A stretch of 64,000 nucleotides of DNA, from NCBI RefSeq assembly GCF_900112375.1, contig NZ_FOLS01000026.1, forward strand, positions 1 to 64,000. Reading direction: 5' to 3'. Below the pieces are notes generated by a model that was given only the letters and a program-made list of their open reading frames with translations, had not been told where the DNA came from and did not search any database. Shown in pieces: positions 16,793 to 25,380 of this stretch (position 1 is the first letter of the stretch; every line of letters starts with the position of its first letter). A program made the translations under genes and the position numbers. Source of the DNA: Pseudomonas citronellolis (GTDB lineage: Bacteria > Pseudomonadota > Gammaproteobacteria > Pseudomonadales > Pseudomonadaceae).

Positions 16793-19636
16793 ATGACCTT
16801 CACCCACGAGATTCGTCCGGACATCGACGACGGCATCGACCGCAAGGTCCTGGCGCGCCTGCGCAAGCGCTTCCTGGCGATCAACCAGGGGCGCCTGGAG
16901 CGCGCCACGGCCGCGCTGTCGAGCCGCCAGCAACTGGTGCTGCGCCTGCTGCCGCTGCTGCTGGACGTCAACCACCCGCTGCTGCCCGGCTACGTCTCCG
17001 GCGCCACCCCGGCGGGGCTGTGCGGCTTCGTCCCCGACGACGAGCTGCTGGCCGAGGCCCAGCGCCTGACCCGCTCGTTCAGCTACAAGCCGCGCCGCGG
17101 CGAGGCCGACCTGCCGATCCATGGGCTGTTCCTGATGGGCAGCCTGGGCACGGTGGCCCAGGAGGAGCGGAGCGACCTCGACCTGTGGGTCTGCCACGCC
17201 CCGGGGCTCGCGCCCGGCGCGGTGGCCGAGCTGCAGCGCAAGTGCGAGCTGCTGGAGCGCTGGGCCGCGGGCCAGGGCGCCGAGGTGCACTGCTTCCTCA
17301 TCGACCCGCGCGGCTTCGTCAGCGGCGCGCGCAACGCCCGGCTGACCTCCGACGACTGCGGCACCAGCCAGCACTACCTGCTGCTCGACGAGTTCTACCG
17401 CACCGCCATCTGGCTCGGCGGGCGCACGCCGCTGTGGTGGCTGGTGCCGGAATACGAGGAAGGGCGCTATCGCGACTACGTCGAGCAACTGCTGAGCAAG
17501 CGCTTCATCCGCCACGGGGAAGTCCTCGACCTCGGCCACCTGGCGCACATCCCGCCCGGCGAGTTCGTCGGCTCGGGCATGTGGCAGTTGTTCAAGGGCA
17601 TCACCTCGCCCTACAAGGCGGTGCTCAAGCTGCTGCTCAGCGAGGTCTACGCCAGCGAGCACCCGCAGGTCGCCTGCCTGGCCCTGCGCTTCAAGGCCGA
17701 GGTCTACGCCGGGCGCCTGGAACTGGACGAGCTGGACCCGTACATCCTGCTCTACCGGCGCCTGGAGGAATACCTCCTCGCGCGCGGCGAGCAGGAACGC
17801 CTGGAGCTGGTGCGCCGCTGCCTGTACCTGAAGGTCGGCAAGAAGCTCAGCCGCCGCCCGCAGCAGGGCCGCAAGAGCTGGCAGCGCCTGCTGATGGAGC
17901 GCCTGACCGGCGCCTGGGGCTGGGACGGGCGCGTGCTCGGCCTGCTCGACGCGCGCAGCCAGTGGAAGGTGCGCCAGGTCACCCTGGAGCGCCGCGCCCT
18001 GGTCAACGAGCTGACCTACAGCTACCGCTTCCTCTCGCGCTTCGCCCGCCAGCAGCGGGCCGCCAGCGGCATCGACCCGCGCGACCTGGGCGTGCTCGGC
18101 CGGCGCCTGTACGCCGCCTTCGAACGCAAGGCCGGCAAGGTCGAGCACATCAACCCGGGCATCGCCCCGGACCTGGGCGAAGACCTCCTCACCCTCGCCC
18201 GCCTGCCCGCCGGCAACGCCGCCGAGGGCGGTTCCTGGGCGCTGTTCCCGGGCAACCTGACGGGCGCCGAGCTGGCCGACTACGCGCCGCTCAAGCGCGC
18301 CCGCGAGCTGATCGAGCTGCTGGCCTGGAGCCACCGCAACGGCGTGATCGATGGCGGCACCCGGCTGTCGCTGCAGCCCGGCGACAGCGACCTGAGCGAA
18401 CACGAACTGGGCAACCTGCTGCTCGGCCTGCAGCAGGCAATGCCCATGCCCCTGGAAGAAGTGGCCGAAAGCGCCCTGCTGCGCCCCAGCGCCCCGGCCA
18501 GCGTGCTGATCCTGGTGAACGTCGGCCTCGACCCGCTGCGCCAGCACAGCCAGGCCAACCTGCACATGACCAGCGGGCGCACCGACTCGCTGGGCTACTC
18601 CGGCATGCGCGACAACCTGGTGCTGACCCTCGACCAGGTCACCCTGAACAGCTGGAACGAACTGCTGGTCAGCCGCTACGCCGGCCCCGGCGCGCTGCTC
18701 GACTGCCTGCGCGACTACCTCAACGCCCTGCCCGCCGACACCGCGCCGCCGCGCCTGCTGGTGCGCTGCTTCTGCCGCAACCGCGCGGCGGCCATCGCCC
18801 AGCGCGTCGAGGAACTGTTCCAGGACGCCTACGCCCAGCTGGCCAGCGGCAACGGCGGGCGCTACCTGCTGCAGATCCGCCAGCAGTACCACCTGCTGCG
18901 CCTGCAGCCGGGCCAGGTCAGCCACCAGAGCCTGGCCGACCTGCCGGCCCTGCTCGAACACCTGGGCGAACGCCAGGGCGCCTATAGCCCGCTGCACCTG
19001 GACCGCCACGCCCTGGAAGGCGAGGACCTGGCGCTGCTGCTGCCGCTCGGCCGCCCCGGCTGCCTGCAGGTGTTCTACCGCCTGGACGAGGACCAGGCCA
19101 CGCTCTACCTGCTGGACGAACGCAACTCCCTGTGGCACGGCCGCCAGGCCTGCGACGACGAGCAGACGCTGCTGGTGCCGCTGCAGCGTTTCCTCCAGGC
19201 CATGCTCTACCGGCGCAGCGCGCAGCTGCCGCTGGGCGAGGCGCAGCCGGTGCAGGAAATCATTTATTACGAATTGCTACCGGCCGGCCGCGGACGGGCT
19301 CGCCGGGTGGAACGCCGCCAGGCGCCGCCCAGCGCGCAGGAGCGGCCCTACTACAACGTCCAGGCGATCGTCGAGCCGGGGGCGGGGCAGCGTTCGCGCA
19401 TCACCCTGTACTGCAACCACCGCGAGTTTTCCGAACTGGAGTACGGCGCCGGGCTGTTCCAGGCCGTGGCCCGGCACATCCTCGCCCAGCGCCGCGGGCA
19501 GGAGCGCTACCCCTGCTACATCACCGACCTGGACCTGTCGGCGGTGGCCGCCGAGTCGGCGCTGCAGAGCATCCATTACCTGCGCTACAAGCAGCGTCTG
19601 GAGAGCGCGCTGAACCAGGCCCTGGCCGAGGCCTGA
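16793..19636 (+). CDS. cyaA: Class I adenylate cyclase
   Basis: A 947-residue cytoplasmic enzyme converting ATP to cAMP, the effector of Vfr/Crp-type regulators. The N-terminal catalytic half contains the class I signature: LPIHGLFLMGSLGTVAQEE then SDLDLWVCH near residue 105-130, a nucleotidyltransferase-like GS...DLD arrangement. The C-terminal half is the regulatory region of enterobacterial-type cyclases. The length agrees with the roughly 950 residues in pseudomonads. The ATG at 16793 follows GGCAGGCC. It stands alone, with a 200-bp repeat-filled gap downstream. Confidence 0.94.
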   Translation: MTFTHEIRPDIDDGIDRKVLARLRKRFLAINQGRLERATAALSSRQQLVLRLLPLLLDVNHPLLPGYVSGATPAGLCGFVPDDELLAEAQRLTRSFSYKPRRGEADLPIHGLFLMGSLGTVAQEERSDLDLWVCHAPGLAPGAVAELQRKCELLERWAAGQGAEVHCFLIDPRGFVSGARNARLTSDDCGTSQHYLLLDEFYRTAIWLGGRTPLWWLVPEYEEGRYRDYVEQLLSKRFIRHGEVLDLGHLAHIPPGEFVGSGMWQLFKGITSPYKAVLKLLLSEVYASEHPQVACLALRFKAEVYAGRLELDELDPYILLYRRLEEYLLARGEQERLELVRRCLYLKVGKKLSRRPQQGRKSWQRLLMERLTGAWGWDGRVLGLLDARSQWKVRQVTLERRALVNELTYSYRFLSRFARQQRAASGIDPRDLGVLGRRLYAAFERKAGKVEHINPGIAPDLGEDLLTLARLPAGNAAEGGSWALFPGNLTGAELADYAPLKRARELIELLAWSHRNGVIDGGTRLSLQPGDSDLSEHELGNLLLGLQQAMPMPLEEVAESALLRPSAPASVLILVNVGLDPLRQHSQANLHMTSGRTDSLGYSGMRDNLVLTLDQVTLNSWNELLVSRYAGPGALLDCLRDYLNALPADTAPPRLLVRCFCRNRAAAIAQRVEELFQDAYAQLASGNGGRYLLQIRQQYHLLRLQPGQVSHQSLADLPALLEHLGERQGAYSPLHLDRHALEGEDLALLLPLGRPGCLQVFYRLDEDQATLYLLDERNSLWHGRQACDDEQTLLVPLQRFLQAMLYRRSAQLPLGEAQPVQEIIYYELLPAGRGRARRVERRQAPPSAQERPYYNVQAIVEPGAGQRSRITLYCNHREFSELEYGAGLFQAVARHILAQRRGQERYPCYITDLDLSAVAAESALQSIHYLRYKQRLESALNQALAEA

Positions 19637-19654
19637 GGCCGCCTCAAAGCCTAT

Positions 19655-19833
19655 TCACGATCTCGCGAGCTAGAGCAGAACAAGGCGCAACGACCAACGG
19701 GAGTAACAGCCGAAGGCTGGCCCGAAGGGCGAGCGCAGCGAGTCAAACAGGCGAGGAAGCGCAGTTTAGTCCACTAAATGAGCATTACTCGCCTGTTTTT
19801 AACGCAGTTATGCCGACGCGCAGCAGATCGTGA
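19655..19833. mobile_element. 179-bp MITE-like repeat with 9-bp terminal inverted repeats
   Basis: The element starts TCACGATCT (19655-19663) and ends with the exact complement AGATCGTGA (19825-19833). It fills the gap between cyaA and rnk. It carries internal low-order palindromes (GGCTGGCCCGAAGGGCGAG, and TAGTCCACTAAATGAGC) and no convincing gene. A clear target duplication is not visible. Inverted ends, small size and lack of coding suggest a non-autonomous element; the family is not identified. Confidence 0.55.
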
Positions 19834-19840
19834 CGGACGC

Positions 19841-20248
19841 TCAGCGGTTGTAGTCGCCGGCGGCTTCGGGCTGATAGGTGATGTCCAGCAGGCTCAGCTT
19901 GAGGGTCTTGCCGCCCGGGGCCGGCCAGTCGATGCTCTGGCCGACGGTCAGGCCCAGCAGCGCGGTGCCCACCGGCGCGAGGATGGATACCTTGCCTTCG
20001 CCGCCAGCGTCCTCCGGGTAGACCAGGGTCAGCAGGTACTCCTTGCCGCTGCTTTCCTCGCGGCAGCGCACGCTGGAGTTCATGGTCACCACGCCCGGCG
20101 GCACCTCGTCGTGGCCGACCACGTTGGCGCGGGACAGCTCGGCTTCCAGCGCTTCGGCGGCCGGGCCGTACTCTTCCAGGCTGTCGAGCAGGCGCTCCAG
20201 ACGTTGCAGGTCGAGACGGGTAACGGTGATGGACGGTGCGGTGGTCAT
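19841..20248 (-). CDS. rnk: Regulator of nucleoside diphosphate kinase (Rnk)
   Basis: A 135-residue protein with a short N-terminal coiled coil (about 10-45; LDLQRLERLLDSL) and a GreA/GreB-like C-terminal domain (VSILAPVGTALLGLTVGQSIDWP). It binds RNA polymerase but lacks the two catalytic acidic residues at the coiled-coil tip found in Gre factors, matching Rnk. In P. aeruginosa Rnk was linked to Ndk and alginate regulation. It is transcribed leftward, downstream of the terminator that ends the cyaY-DUF1289 transcript. Confidence 0.92.
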   Translation of the reverse strand: MTTAPSITVTRLDLQRLERLLDSLEEYGPAAEALEAELSRANVVGHDEVPPGVVTMNSSVRCREESSGKEYLLTLVYPEDAGGEGKVSILAPVGTALLGLTVGQSIDWPAPGGKTLKLSLLDITYQPEAAGDYNR

Positions 20249-20278
20249 GATGGCCGGCAGACTCCTTGGCAGTGGATC

Positions 20279-20312
20279 AAAAAAAGAAAAACCCCGCCCA
20301 AGGCGGGGTTTT
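20279..20312 (-). terminator. Terminator after the cyaY-DUF1289 operon
   Basis: On the minus strand AAAACCCCGCC and GGCGGGGTTTT (20288-20298/20302-20312) form an 11-bp stem with a 3-nt loop. A T-rich run complementary to 20279-20290 follows. This is a textbook intrinsic terminator separating DUF1289 from rnk. Confidence 0.9.
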
Positions 20313-20356
20313 CAGCGGACACTAACACAGTACCGCGAATAAGCAAGACCACCCGG

Positions 20357-20557
20357 TCAGGGGCCCGGCCACAGCGGTTTGCGGCGTGCCAGGGCGGCCT
20401 CGACTATCTGCCGCCGGCGCATGCCGTCGGCCTCGTTCCATTCGAGAATCTCCGCCAGGCTGCGCCCGCAGCCCAGGCAGACGTCGCCCTCGTCCAGGCA
20501 GCAGCGCCGGCAGCAGGGCGAGGGGACCGGCGCCTCAGAGGCCGGGGAACTCGACAT
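20357..20557 (-). CDS. DUF1289 small cysteine-rich protein
   Basis: A 66-residue protein with the DUF1289 cysteine pattern SPCCRRCCLDEGDVCLGCGRSL, followed by EILEWNEADGMRRRQIVEAA. The cysteines probably bind a metal or iron-sulfur centre, though the biochemical role is unknown. Its start overlaps the 3' end of cyaY by 23 bp, so the two are translationally coupled. That is notable because CyaY is an iron-donor protein and a metal-binding partner would be logical. Confidence 0.85.
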   Translation of the reverse strand: MSSSPASEAPVPSPCCRRCCLDEGDVCLGCGRSLAEILEWNEADGMRRRQIVEAALARRKPLWPGP

Positions 20558-20870
20558 CCGCGCCCGCCTGCTCGAGGGTCGCCCGGTTGAGCAGCGCGCC
20601 CAGCGGCTCGCGGGTGCTGTCGCTCAGCCACAGGCTGCCGGACTCGTCGTAGTCGAAGTGGAAACCGCCGGAACGCGCCGCCACCCACAGCTGGCGCAGC
20701 GCCGGCTGGCGGCTGAGGATCAGCTGGCTGCCGTTCTCGAAGCGCACGGTCAGCACGCCGCCGGAATTCTCCAGGTCCACGTCCAGGTCACTGTCATCGA
20801 AGGCGTCTTCCACCGTGGTCTGCACCTCGTCGACGAGGTCGTGGAAACGGGCTTCGCTCATGCTGCTCAT
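20535..20870 (-). CDS. cyaY: Frataxin-like iron-sulfur assembly protein CyaY
   Basis: A 111-residue bacterial frataxin that binds iron and modulates cysteine-desulfurase activity in Fe-S cluster assembly. It has the acidic first helix (FHDLVDEVQTTVEDAFDDSDLDVD), the beta-sheet core SGGVLTVRFENGSQLILSRQPALRQLWVA and GGFHFDYDE. The ATG at 20870 has GAGGA 6 nt upstream; an in-frame ATG at 20861 is the alternative. It overlaps DUF1289 downstream. The long antisense gene cyaA is nearby but separate. Confidence 0.92.
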   Translation of the reverse strand: MSSMSEARFHDLVDEVQTTVEDAFDDSDLDVDLENSGGVLTVRFENGSQLILSRQPALRQLWVAARSGGFHFDYDESGSLWLSDSTREPLGALLNRATLEQAGADVEFPGL

Positions 20871-20879
20871 GCATTGTCC

Positions 20880-21929
20880 TCAGGAATCTGCCAAAGGCTG
20901 CAGTGTACGCCGGTATTGCCCGAGACTCTGCCCCGTCCAGCGGCGGAAGGCCCGCGCCAGCGAGCCGGTCTCGCTGAAGCCGACCAGGCTGGCGACGTCG
21001 GCCAGCTCCAGCGCCGGGTCGCGCAGGTGGTGCAGCACCAATTGCTGGCGCGTCTCGTCCACCAGGCGGCTGAACGACAGGCCGCTGTCGCGCAGGCGGC
21101 GCTGCAGGGTGCGCGGGCTCAGGGCCAGCTCGCCGGCCAGGGCCTCCAGGTCCACGGCCTGCTCCGGCAGGCGCTCGGCCAGGCACTGGCGGGCCCGTTC
21201 GAGCACGCCCTCGCCGCGGCGGATGCTCTCCAGCAGGCGCCCGGCGTAGGCGTCGAGGGTGCGCTGGATCTGGCTGTCGGCCTGGCCCAGGGGCAGCGCC
21301 AGCAGGCGCCGGGGGAAGACCAGAGCGTTGTCCGCCTGGCCGAACAGCACCGGGCAGCGGAAGATGCGCCGGTGCTCGGTGGTGTCGGCCGGCGCCGGGT
21401 GGCGGAAGCGCACTTCCAGCGGCGCCTGCTGCAGGCCGCTGATCCAGTGGCCGAAGCGCAGCCAGCAGGCCAGGGTCTCCTCCGCCAGTTGCCGCTGCTG
21501 GCGCGGCAGCAAAGGCTCCCAGCGGTGCCGCACCAGCGGCTCGTGGCCGGCGCGCGGCGGCTCGTCGGCCAGCTCGACGCGGCCCAGGCTGCCCACCAGC
21601 TCCGCATAGCGCGCCTGGCGGTGCAGGGCGTCGCCGAGGGTCGCGCAGCTCATCAGCAGGTAGCCGAGCACGCCGAAGTGGCCGGGGCGCACGGCCTCGC
21701 CCAGGTGCAGGCCGAGGTCGGCGTCGCCGCTCAGCGCCAGGCCCAGCTCCAGCAGGTCGACATAGACGCTGGCGGCGATGCGCGCCTCGCGCTGGTCGAG
21801 GATCGACGGCTCGAGCTGGACGCCGGCCAGCAGCCGTTGCGGCGCGACGCCGCGACGCTCGAGGTGGTCCACCAGGCCCTGCACGTAGGCGATGGAAATG
21901 GAACCGGCGAGTGGGACGGGGGCTTGCAT
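20880..21929 (-). CDS. AraC-family transcriptional regulator (OruR/ArgR-type)
   Basis: A 349-residue regulator with an N-terminal Arabinose_bd-type domain found in OruR/GbdR-like AraC proteins (SISIAYVQGLVDHLERRGV...) and a C-terminal double helix-turn-helix (about 250-345) with LALSPRTLQRRLRDSGLSFS and ASLVGFSETGSLARAFRRWTG. I chose the ATG at 21927-21929, preceded by GGAGGACCC. It ends 9 bp upstream of cyaY and is read in the same direction, so read-through is possible. Regulated genes are not identifiable from the sequence. Confidence 0.88.
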   Translation of the reverse strand: MQAPVPLAGSISIAYVQGLVDHLERRGVAPQRLLAGVQLEPSILDQREARIAASVYVDLLELGLALSGDADLGLHLGEAVRPGHFGVLGYLLMSCATLGDALHRQARYAELVGSLGRVELADEPPRAGHEPLVRHRWEPLLPRQQRQLAEETLACWLRFGHWISGLQQAPLEVRFRHPAPADTTEHRRIFRCPVLFGQADNALVFPRRLLALPLGQADSQIQRTLDAYAGRLLESIRRGEGVLERARQCLAERLPEQAVDLEALAGELALSPRTLQRRLRDSGLSFSRLVDETRQQLVLHHLRDPALELADVASLVGFSETGSLARAFRRWTGQSLGQYRRTLQPLADS

Positions 21930-22315
21930 GGGTCCTCCGTTTTTTCTGTCAGATCCTAGGGGCTGGCGGGGGCTGATCGCAAACCGCGTTGCTGCGAAAA
22001 ATGTCGTCAGGCTAGGCGCGGGACGCCGGGAATGGTCGCCCCTTGCCAAGTCCCGCAACGATGCATGGCGACATTTTCCGCGCAACCCGAAGGGACGGGA
22101 CTGCTCCGGCGCGCCGCCGCCCATCCGTCGTGTGACTGCGCGACGGGGTCAAGGCAGGTGCCGTACTCGCGCTGGAACAGGCGCCGTCGCGGCTGCGAGC
22201 AGCCCCCGCCAGCCCCTTTGGAAGGCCCGCCGGGCGGGAGTCCACTCGCATAGGCAAGGCGCCGGGGGGCCGGTATACTCCGGTCCAATTACGCTTTGAA
22301 TACAAGGATTCCGCC
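21930..22315. other. Divergent intergenic region between AraC gene and lptM
   Basis: This 386-bp space holds the divergent promoters. A TATACT box at 22274-22279, 37 bp before the lptM start, is a plausible -10 for lptM-lysA-dapF, with no good -35 visible. AAAAATGTCGTC (22007-22018) and GCGACATTTTCC (22068-22079) form an imperfect inverted repeat that could be a regulator site. No convincing gene is present. Confidence 0.5.
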
Positions 22316-22456
22316 ATGAAGCGACTGCTTCTTCCCTTCGTCGCGCTCGCCGTGCTCAGCGCCGCGCTCGCCGGCTGCGGCCAGAAAGGCCCGCTGTACC
22401 TGCCGGACGACCAGCAAGCCCAAAGCAAGCACAGCAAGGACCGCTACGGTCTGTAA
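22316..22456 (+). CDS. lptM: LPS translocon maturation lipoprotein LptM (LppL/YifL family)
   Basis: A 46-residue lipoprotein. The signal ends with lipobox LAGC (Cys21), followed by the family motif [10 protein letters not shown], shared with E. coli YifL/LptM, which assists oxidative maturation of the LptD-LptE translocon. Pseudomonads call it LppL, and it is invariably placed directly upstream of lysA-dapF. AAGGATTCCGCC precedes the ATG, and lysA follows 11 bp after its stop. Confidence 0.92.
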   Translation: MKRLLLPFVALAVLSAALAGCGQKGPLYLPDDQQAQSKHSKDRYGL

Positions 22457-22467
22457 GGGAGCAGCAC

Positions 22468-23715
22468 ATGGAGGCATTCAACGTCCGTGACGGGCAACTG
22501 TTCGCGGAAGGCGTGGCGTTGTCGGCGCTAGCCGAGCGCTTCGGCACGCCCACCTACGTCTATTCGCGCGCTCACATCGAGCAGCAGTTCCGCTCCTATA
22601 CCGACGCCCTGCAGGGCCTGCCGCACCTGGTCTGCTTCGCGGTCAAGGCCAACTCCAACCTGGCCGTGCTGAATGTCCTGGCGCGCCTGGGCTCGGGCTT
22701 CGACATCGTCTCGCGCGGCGAGCTGGAACGCGTGCTGGCCGCCGGCGGCGACCCGGCCAAGGTGGTGTTCTCCGGCGTCGGCAAGAGCCGCGACGACATG
22801 CGCCGCGCCCTGCAAGTGGGCGTGCACTGCTTCAACGTCGAATCCGCCGTGGAGCTGGAACGCCTGCAGGAAGTAGCCGCGGAACTGGGCGTGAAGGCGC
22901 CGGTGTCGCTGCGGGTGAACCCGGACGTGGACGCCCAGACCCACCCCTACATCTCCACCGGGCTGAAAGAGAACAAGTTCGGCGTCGACATCGACGAGGC
23001 CGAGGCCATCTACGCCCGCGCCGCCGAGCTGCCGAACCTGGAAGTGAAAGGCGTGGACTGCCACATCGGCTCGCAGCTGACCCAGCTGGAGCCCTTCCTC
23101 GACGCCCTCGACCGCCTGCTGGCGCTGGTCGACCGCCTGGCCGCGCGCGGCATCCTGATCCGCCACCTGGACCTGGGCGGCGGCCTGGGCGTGCGCTACC
23201 GCGACGAAACCCCGCCGCCGGCCAGCGACTACATCCGCGCCATCCGCGAGCGCCTGGGCAGCCGCGCGCTGACCCTGGTGTTCGAGCCGGGCCGCTACAT
23301 CGTGGCCAACGCCGGCCTGCTGCTGACCCGCGTGGAGTACCTCAAGCACACCGCGCACAAGGACTTCGCCATCATCGACGCGGCGATGAACGACCTGATC
23401 CGCCCGGCGCTGTACCAGGCCTGGATGGACGTCACCGCGGTGCGCGAGCGCAGCGGCGCCAAGCGTACCTACGACCTGGTCGGCCCCATCTGCGAGACCG
23501 GCGACTTCCTCGCCAAGGGCCGCGAGCTGGCCCTGGAGGAAGGCGACCTGCTGGCGGTGCGCTCGGCCGGCGCCTATGGTTTCGTCATGAGTTCCAACTA
23601 CAACACCCGCGGCCGCGCCGCCGAGGTGCTGGTGGATGGCGAGCGGGCCTTCGAGGTGCGCCGCCGCGAGACCGTCCAGGAGCTTTACGCCGGCGAAAGC
23701 CTGCTGCCGGAGTGA
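22468..23715 (+). CDS. lysA: Diaminopimelate decarboxylase
   Basis: A 415-residue PLP enzyme (fold III) that decarboxylates meso-diaminopimelate to L-lysine, the last step of lysine synthesis. The PLP lysine is in FAVKANSN (Lys60), the substrate loop [12 protein letters not shown] is near residue 200, and GGGLGVRY (about 235) binds the PLP phosphate. [16 protein letters not shown] contains the catalytic cysteine contributed to the partner subunit. Length and motifs are normal. It lies in the lptM-lysA-dapF-DUF484 operon, 10 bp ahead of dapF. Confidence 0.97.
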   Translation: MEAFNVRDGQLFAEGVALSALAERFGTPTYVYSRAHIEQQFRSYTDALQGLPHLVCFAVKANSNLAVLNVLARLGSGFDIVSRGELERVLAAGGDPAKVVFSGVGKSRDDMRRALQVGVHCFNVESAVELERLQEVAAELGVKAPVSLRVNPDVDAQTHPYISTGLKENKFGVDIDEAEAIYARAAELPNLEVKGVDCHIGSQLTQLEPFLDALDRLLALVDRLAARGILIRHLDLGGGLGVRYRDETPPPASDYIRAIRERLGSRALTLVFEPGRYIVANAGLLLTRVEYLKHTAHKDFAIIDAAMNDLIRPALYQAWMDVTAVRERSGAKRTYDLVGPICETGDFLAKGRELALEEGDLLAVRSAGAYGFVMSSNYNTRGRAAEVLVDGERAFEVRRRETVQELYAGESLLPE

Positions 23716-23725
23716 GGCCGAAACC

Positions 23726-24556
23726 ATGCTACTGCGCTTCACCAAGATGCACGGGCTGGGCAATGACTTCATGGTCCTCGACCTGGTCAGCCAGCACGCC
23801 CACGTGCTGCCCCGCCACGTCAAGACCTGGGGCGACCGCAACACCGGCGTCGGCTTCGACCAGCTGCTGATCGTCGAGCCGCCGGGCAGCCCCGAGGTCG
23901 ACTTCCGCTACCGCATCTTCAACGCCGACGGCAGCGAAGTGGAACAGTGCGGCAACGGCGCGCGCTGCTTCGCCCGCTTCGTGCTGGACAAGCGCCTGAC
24001 CATGAAGAAGACCATCCGCGTCGAGACCAAGGGCGGCATCATCGAGCTCAGCGTCGCCAACGACGGCCAGGTCACCGTGGACATGGGCGCGCCGCGCCTG
24101 GCGCCGGAACAGGTGCCCTTCGTCGCCGACGCCGAAGCCACCAGCTACGCCGTGGAAGTCGACGGGCAGACCGTCGAGCTGGCCGCCGTCTCCATGGGCA
24201 ACCCCCACGGCGTGCTGCGGGTGGACGACGTCGACAGCGCCCCGGTGCGTACCCTGGGCCCGCAGTTGGAGGTGCACCCGCGCTTCCCGGCCAAGGCCAA
24301 CATCGGCTTCCTCCAGGTGCTCGACGCCAACCATGCGCGCCTGCGCGTGTGGGAGCGCGGCGTCGGCGAGACCCTGGCCTGCGGCACCGGCGCCTGCGCC
24401 GCCGCGGTGGCCGGCATCCGCCAGGGCTGGCTGCGCTCGCCGGTGCAGATCGACCTGCCGGGCGGCCGCCTGAACATCGAGTGGGCAGGCCCCGGCCAGC
24501 CGGTTATGATGACCGGGCCCGCCGTGCGGGTGTACGAAGGCCAGGTCCGCCTGTAA
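23726..24556 (+). CDS. dapF: Diaminopimelate epimerase
   Basis: A 276-residue PLP-independent epimerase converting LL- to meso-diaminopimelate for lysine and peptidoglycan. The two catalytic cysteines are in QCGNGARC (Cys75) and LACGTGAC (Cys219). The N-terminus [17 protein letters not shown] is canonical, which fixes the ATG at 23726 rather than a longer frame from 23636. It lies 10 bp after lysA and 25 bp before the DUF484 gene, in one operon. Confidence 0.97.
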   Translation: MLLRFTKMHGLGNDFMVLDLVSQHAHVLPRHVKTWGDRNTGVGFDQLLIVEPPGSPEVDFRYRIFNADGSEVEQCGNGARCFARFVLDKRLTMKKTIRVETKGGIIELSVANDGQVTVDMGAPRLAPEQVPFVADAEATSYAVEVDGQTVELAAVSMGNPHGVLRVDDVDSAPVRTLGPQLEVHPRFPAKANIGFLQVLDANHARLRVWERGVGETLACGTGACAAAVAGIRQGWLRSPVQIDLPGGRLNIEWAGPGQPVMMTGPAVRVYEGQVRL

Positions 24557-24581
24557 CCCGAGACGCCAAGCCGAGACGCCC

Positions 24582-25283
24582 ATGACCGAGAACAGCCCGG
24601 AACACCGCCCGCCGCTGGATGCCGAACAGGTCGCCGAGTACCTGCGCGAGCATCCTGAATTCTTCGTCGAGCACGACGAGCTGATCCCGGAGATGCGCAT
24701 CCCCCACGAGAGCGGCAGCGCCGTCTCGCTGGTGGAGCGCCAGGTGCGCCTGCTGCGCGAACGCAACATCGAGATGCGCCATCGCCTGGCGCAACTGATG
24801 GACGTGGCCCGCGACAACGACCGGCTGTTCGACAAGACCCGCCGCCTGGTGCTCGACCTGCTCGACGCCACCAGCCTGGAGGAAGTGGTCAGCACCGTGG
24901 AAGACAGCCTGCGCCACGAATTCCAGGTGCCCTACGTCAGCTTCATCCTGTTCAGCGACAACAACCTGCCGGTGGGCCGCTCGGTGAGCAGCGCCGAGGC
25001 GCACCAGGCCATCGGCGGCCTGCTCTCCGGCGGCAAGACCGTCTGCGGCGTGCTGCGCCCCCACGAGCTGGCCTTCCTGTTCGGCGAAGCCGAGCGCGAG
25101 GGCGTCGGCTCGGCGGCGGTGGTCTCGCTGAACTACCAAGGCCTGCACGGCGTGCTGGCCATCGGCAGCCCGGACCCGCAGCACTACAAGAGCTCCCTCG
25201 GCACCCTGTTCCTCGGCTACGTGGCCGAGGTCCTGGCCCGCGTCCTGCCGCGCTTCTCCGCGCCGCTGCGGTCGGTACGCTAG
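24582..25283 (+). CDS. DUF484 (GAF-like) family protein
   Basis: A 233-residue cytoplasmic protein with the DUF484 start AEQVAEYLREHPEFFVEHDELI, a coiled-coil region LVERQVRLLRERNIEMRHRL (about 45-75), and a GAF-like C-terminal domain (about 90-225). The family always sits between dapF and xerC in gammaproteobacteria, which suggests a link to cell-wall or chromosome-dimer functions, but its biochemical role is not established. The ATG follows GAGACGCCC. Confidence 0.9.
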   Translation: MTENSPEHRPPLDAEQVAEYLREHPEFFVEHDELIPEMRIPHESGSAVSLVERQVRLLRERNIEMRHRLAQLMDVARDNDRLFDKTRRLVLDLLDATSLEEVVSTVEDSLRHEFQVPYVSFILFSDNNLPVGRSVSSAEAHQAIGGLLSGGKTVCGVLRPHELAFLFGEAEREGVGSAAVVSLNYQGLHGVLAIGSPDPQHYKSSLGTLFLGYVAEVLARVLPRFSAPLRSVR

Positions 25284-25290
25284 CCAGGCA

Positions 25291-25380
25291 GCGGCAAGCC
25301 TCAAGTTTCAAGCCGCAAGCAAGGCAACGCGGTGGAAGCCGGGCTTTTCACTTGGAGCTTGAAGCTTGAAGCTTGTAGCT
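25291..25380. repeat. Dispersed CAAGC/GCTTG repeat running into the xerC start
   Basis: The left arm CAAGCCTCAAGTTTCAAGC (25295-25313) and the right arm GCTTGAAGCTTGAAGCTTG (25357-25375) are near-complementary, 17 of 19 positions. The same words occur between sbp and cysT. The right arm covers the TTG that is the only good start for xerC. Confidence 0.75.

Noticed and set aside
16739-19138. 799-codon minus-strand open frame opposite cyaA
   Set aside because: Antisense of a clear class I adenylate cyclase; no domain signature.
22007-22079. AAAAATGTCGTC / GCGACATTTTCC inverted repeat as a riboswitch or terminator upstream of lptM
   Set aside because: The arms are 50 bp apart and imperfect, with no U-run or known riboswitch motif, so I only mention it in the region note.
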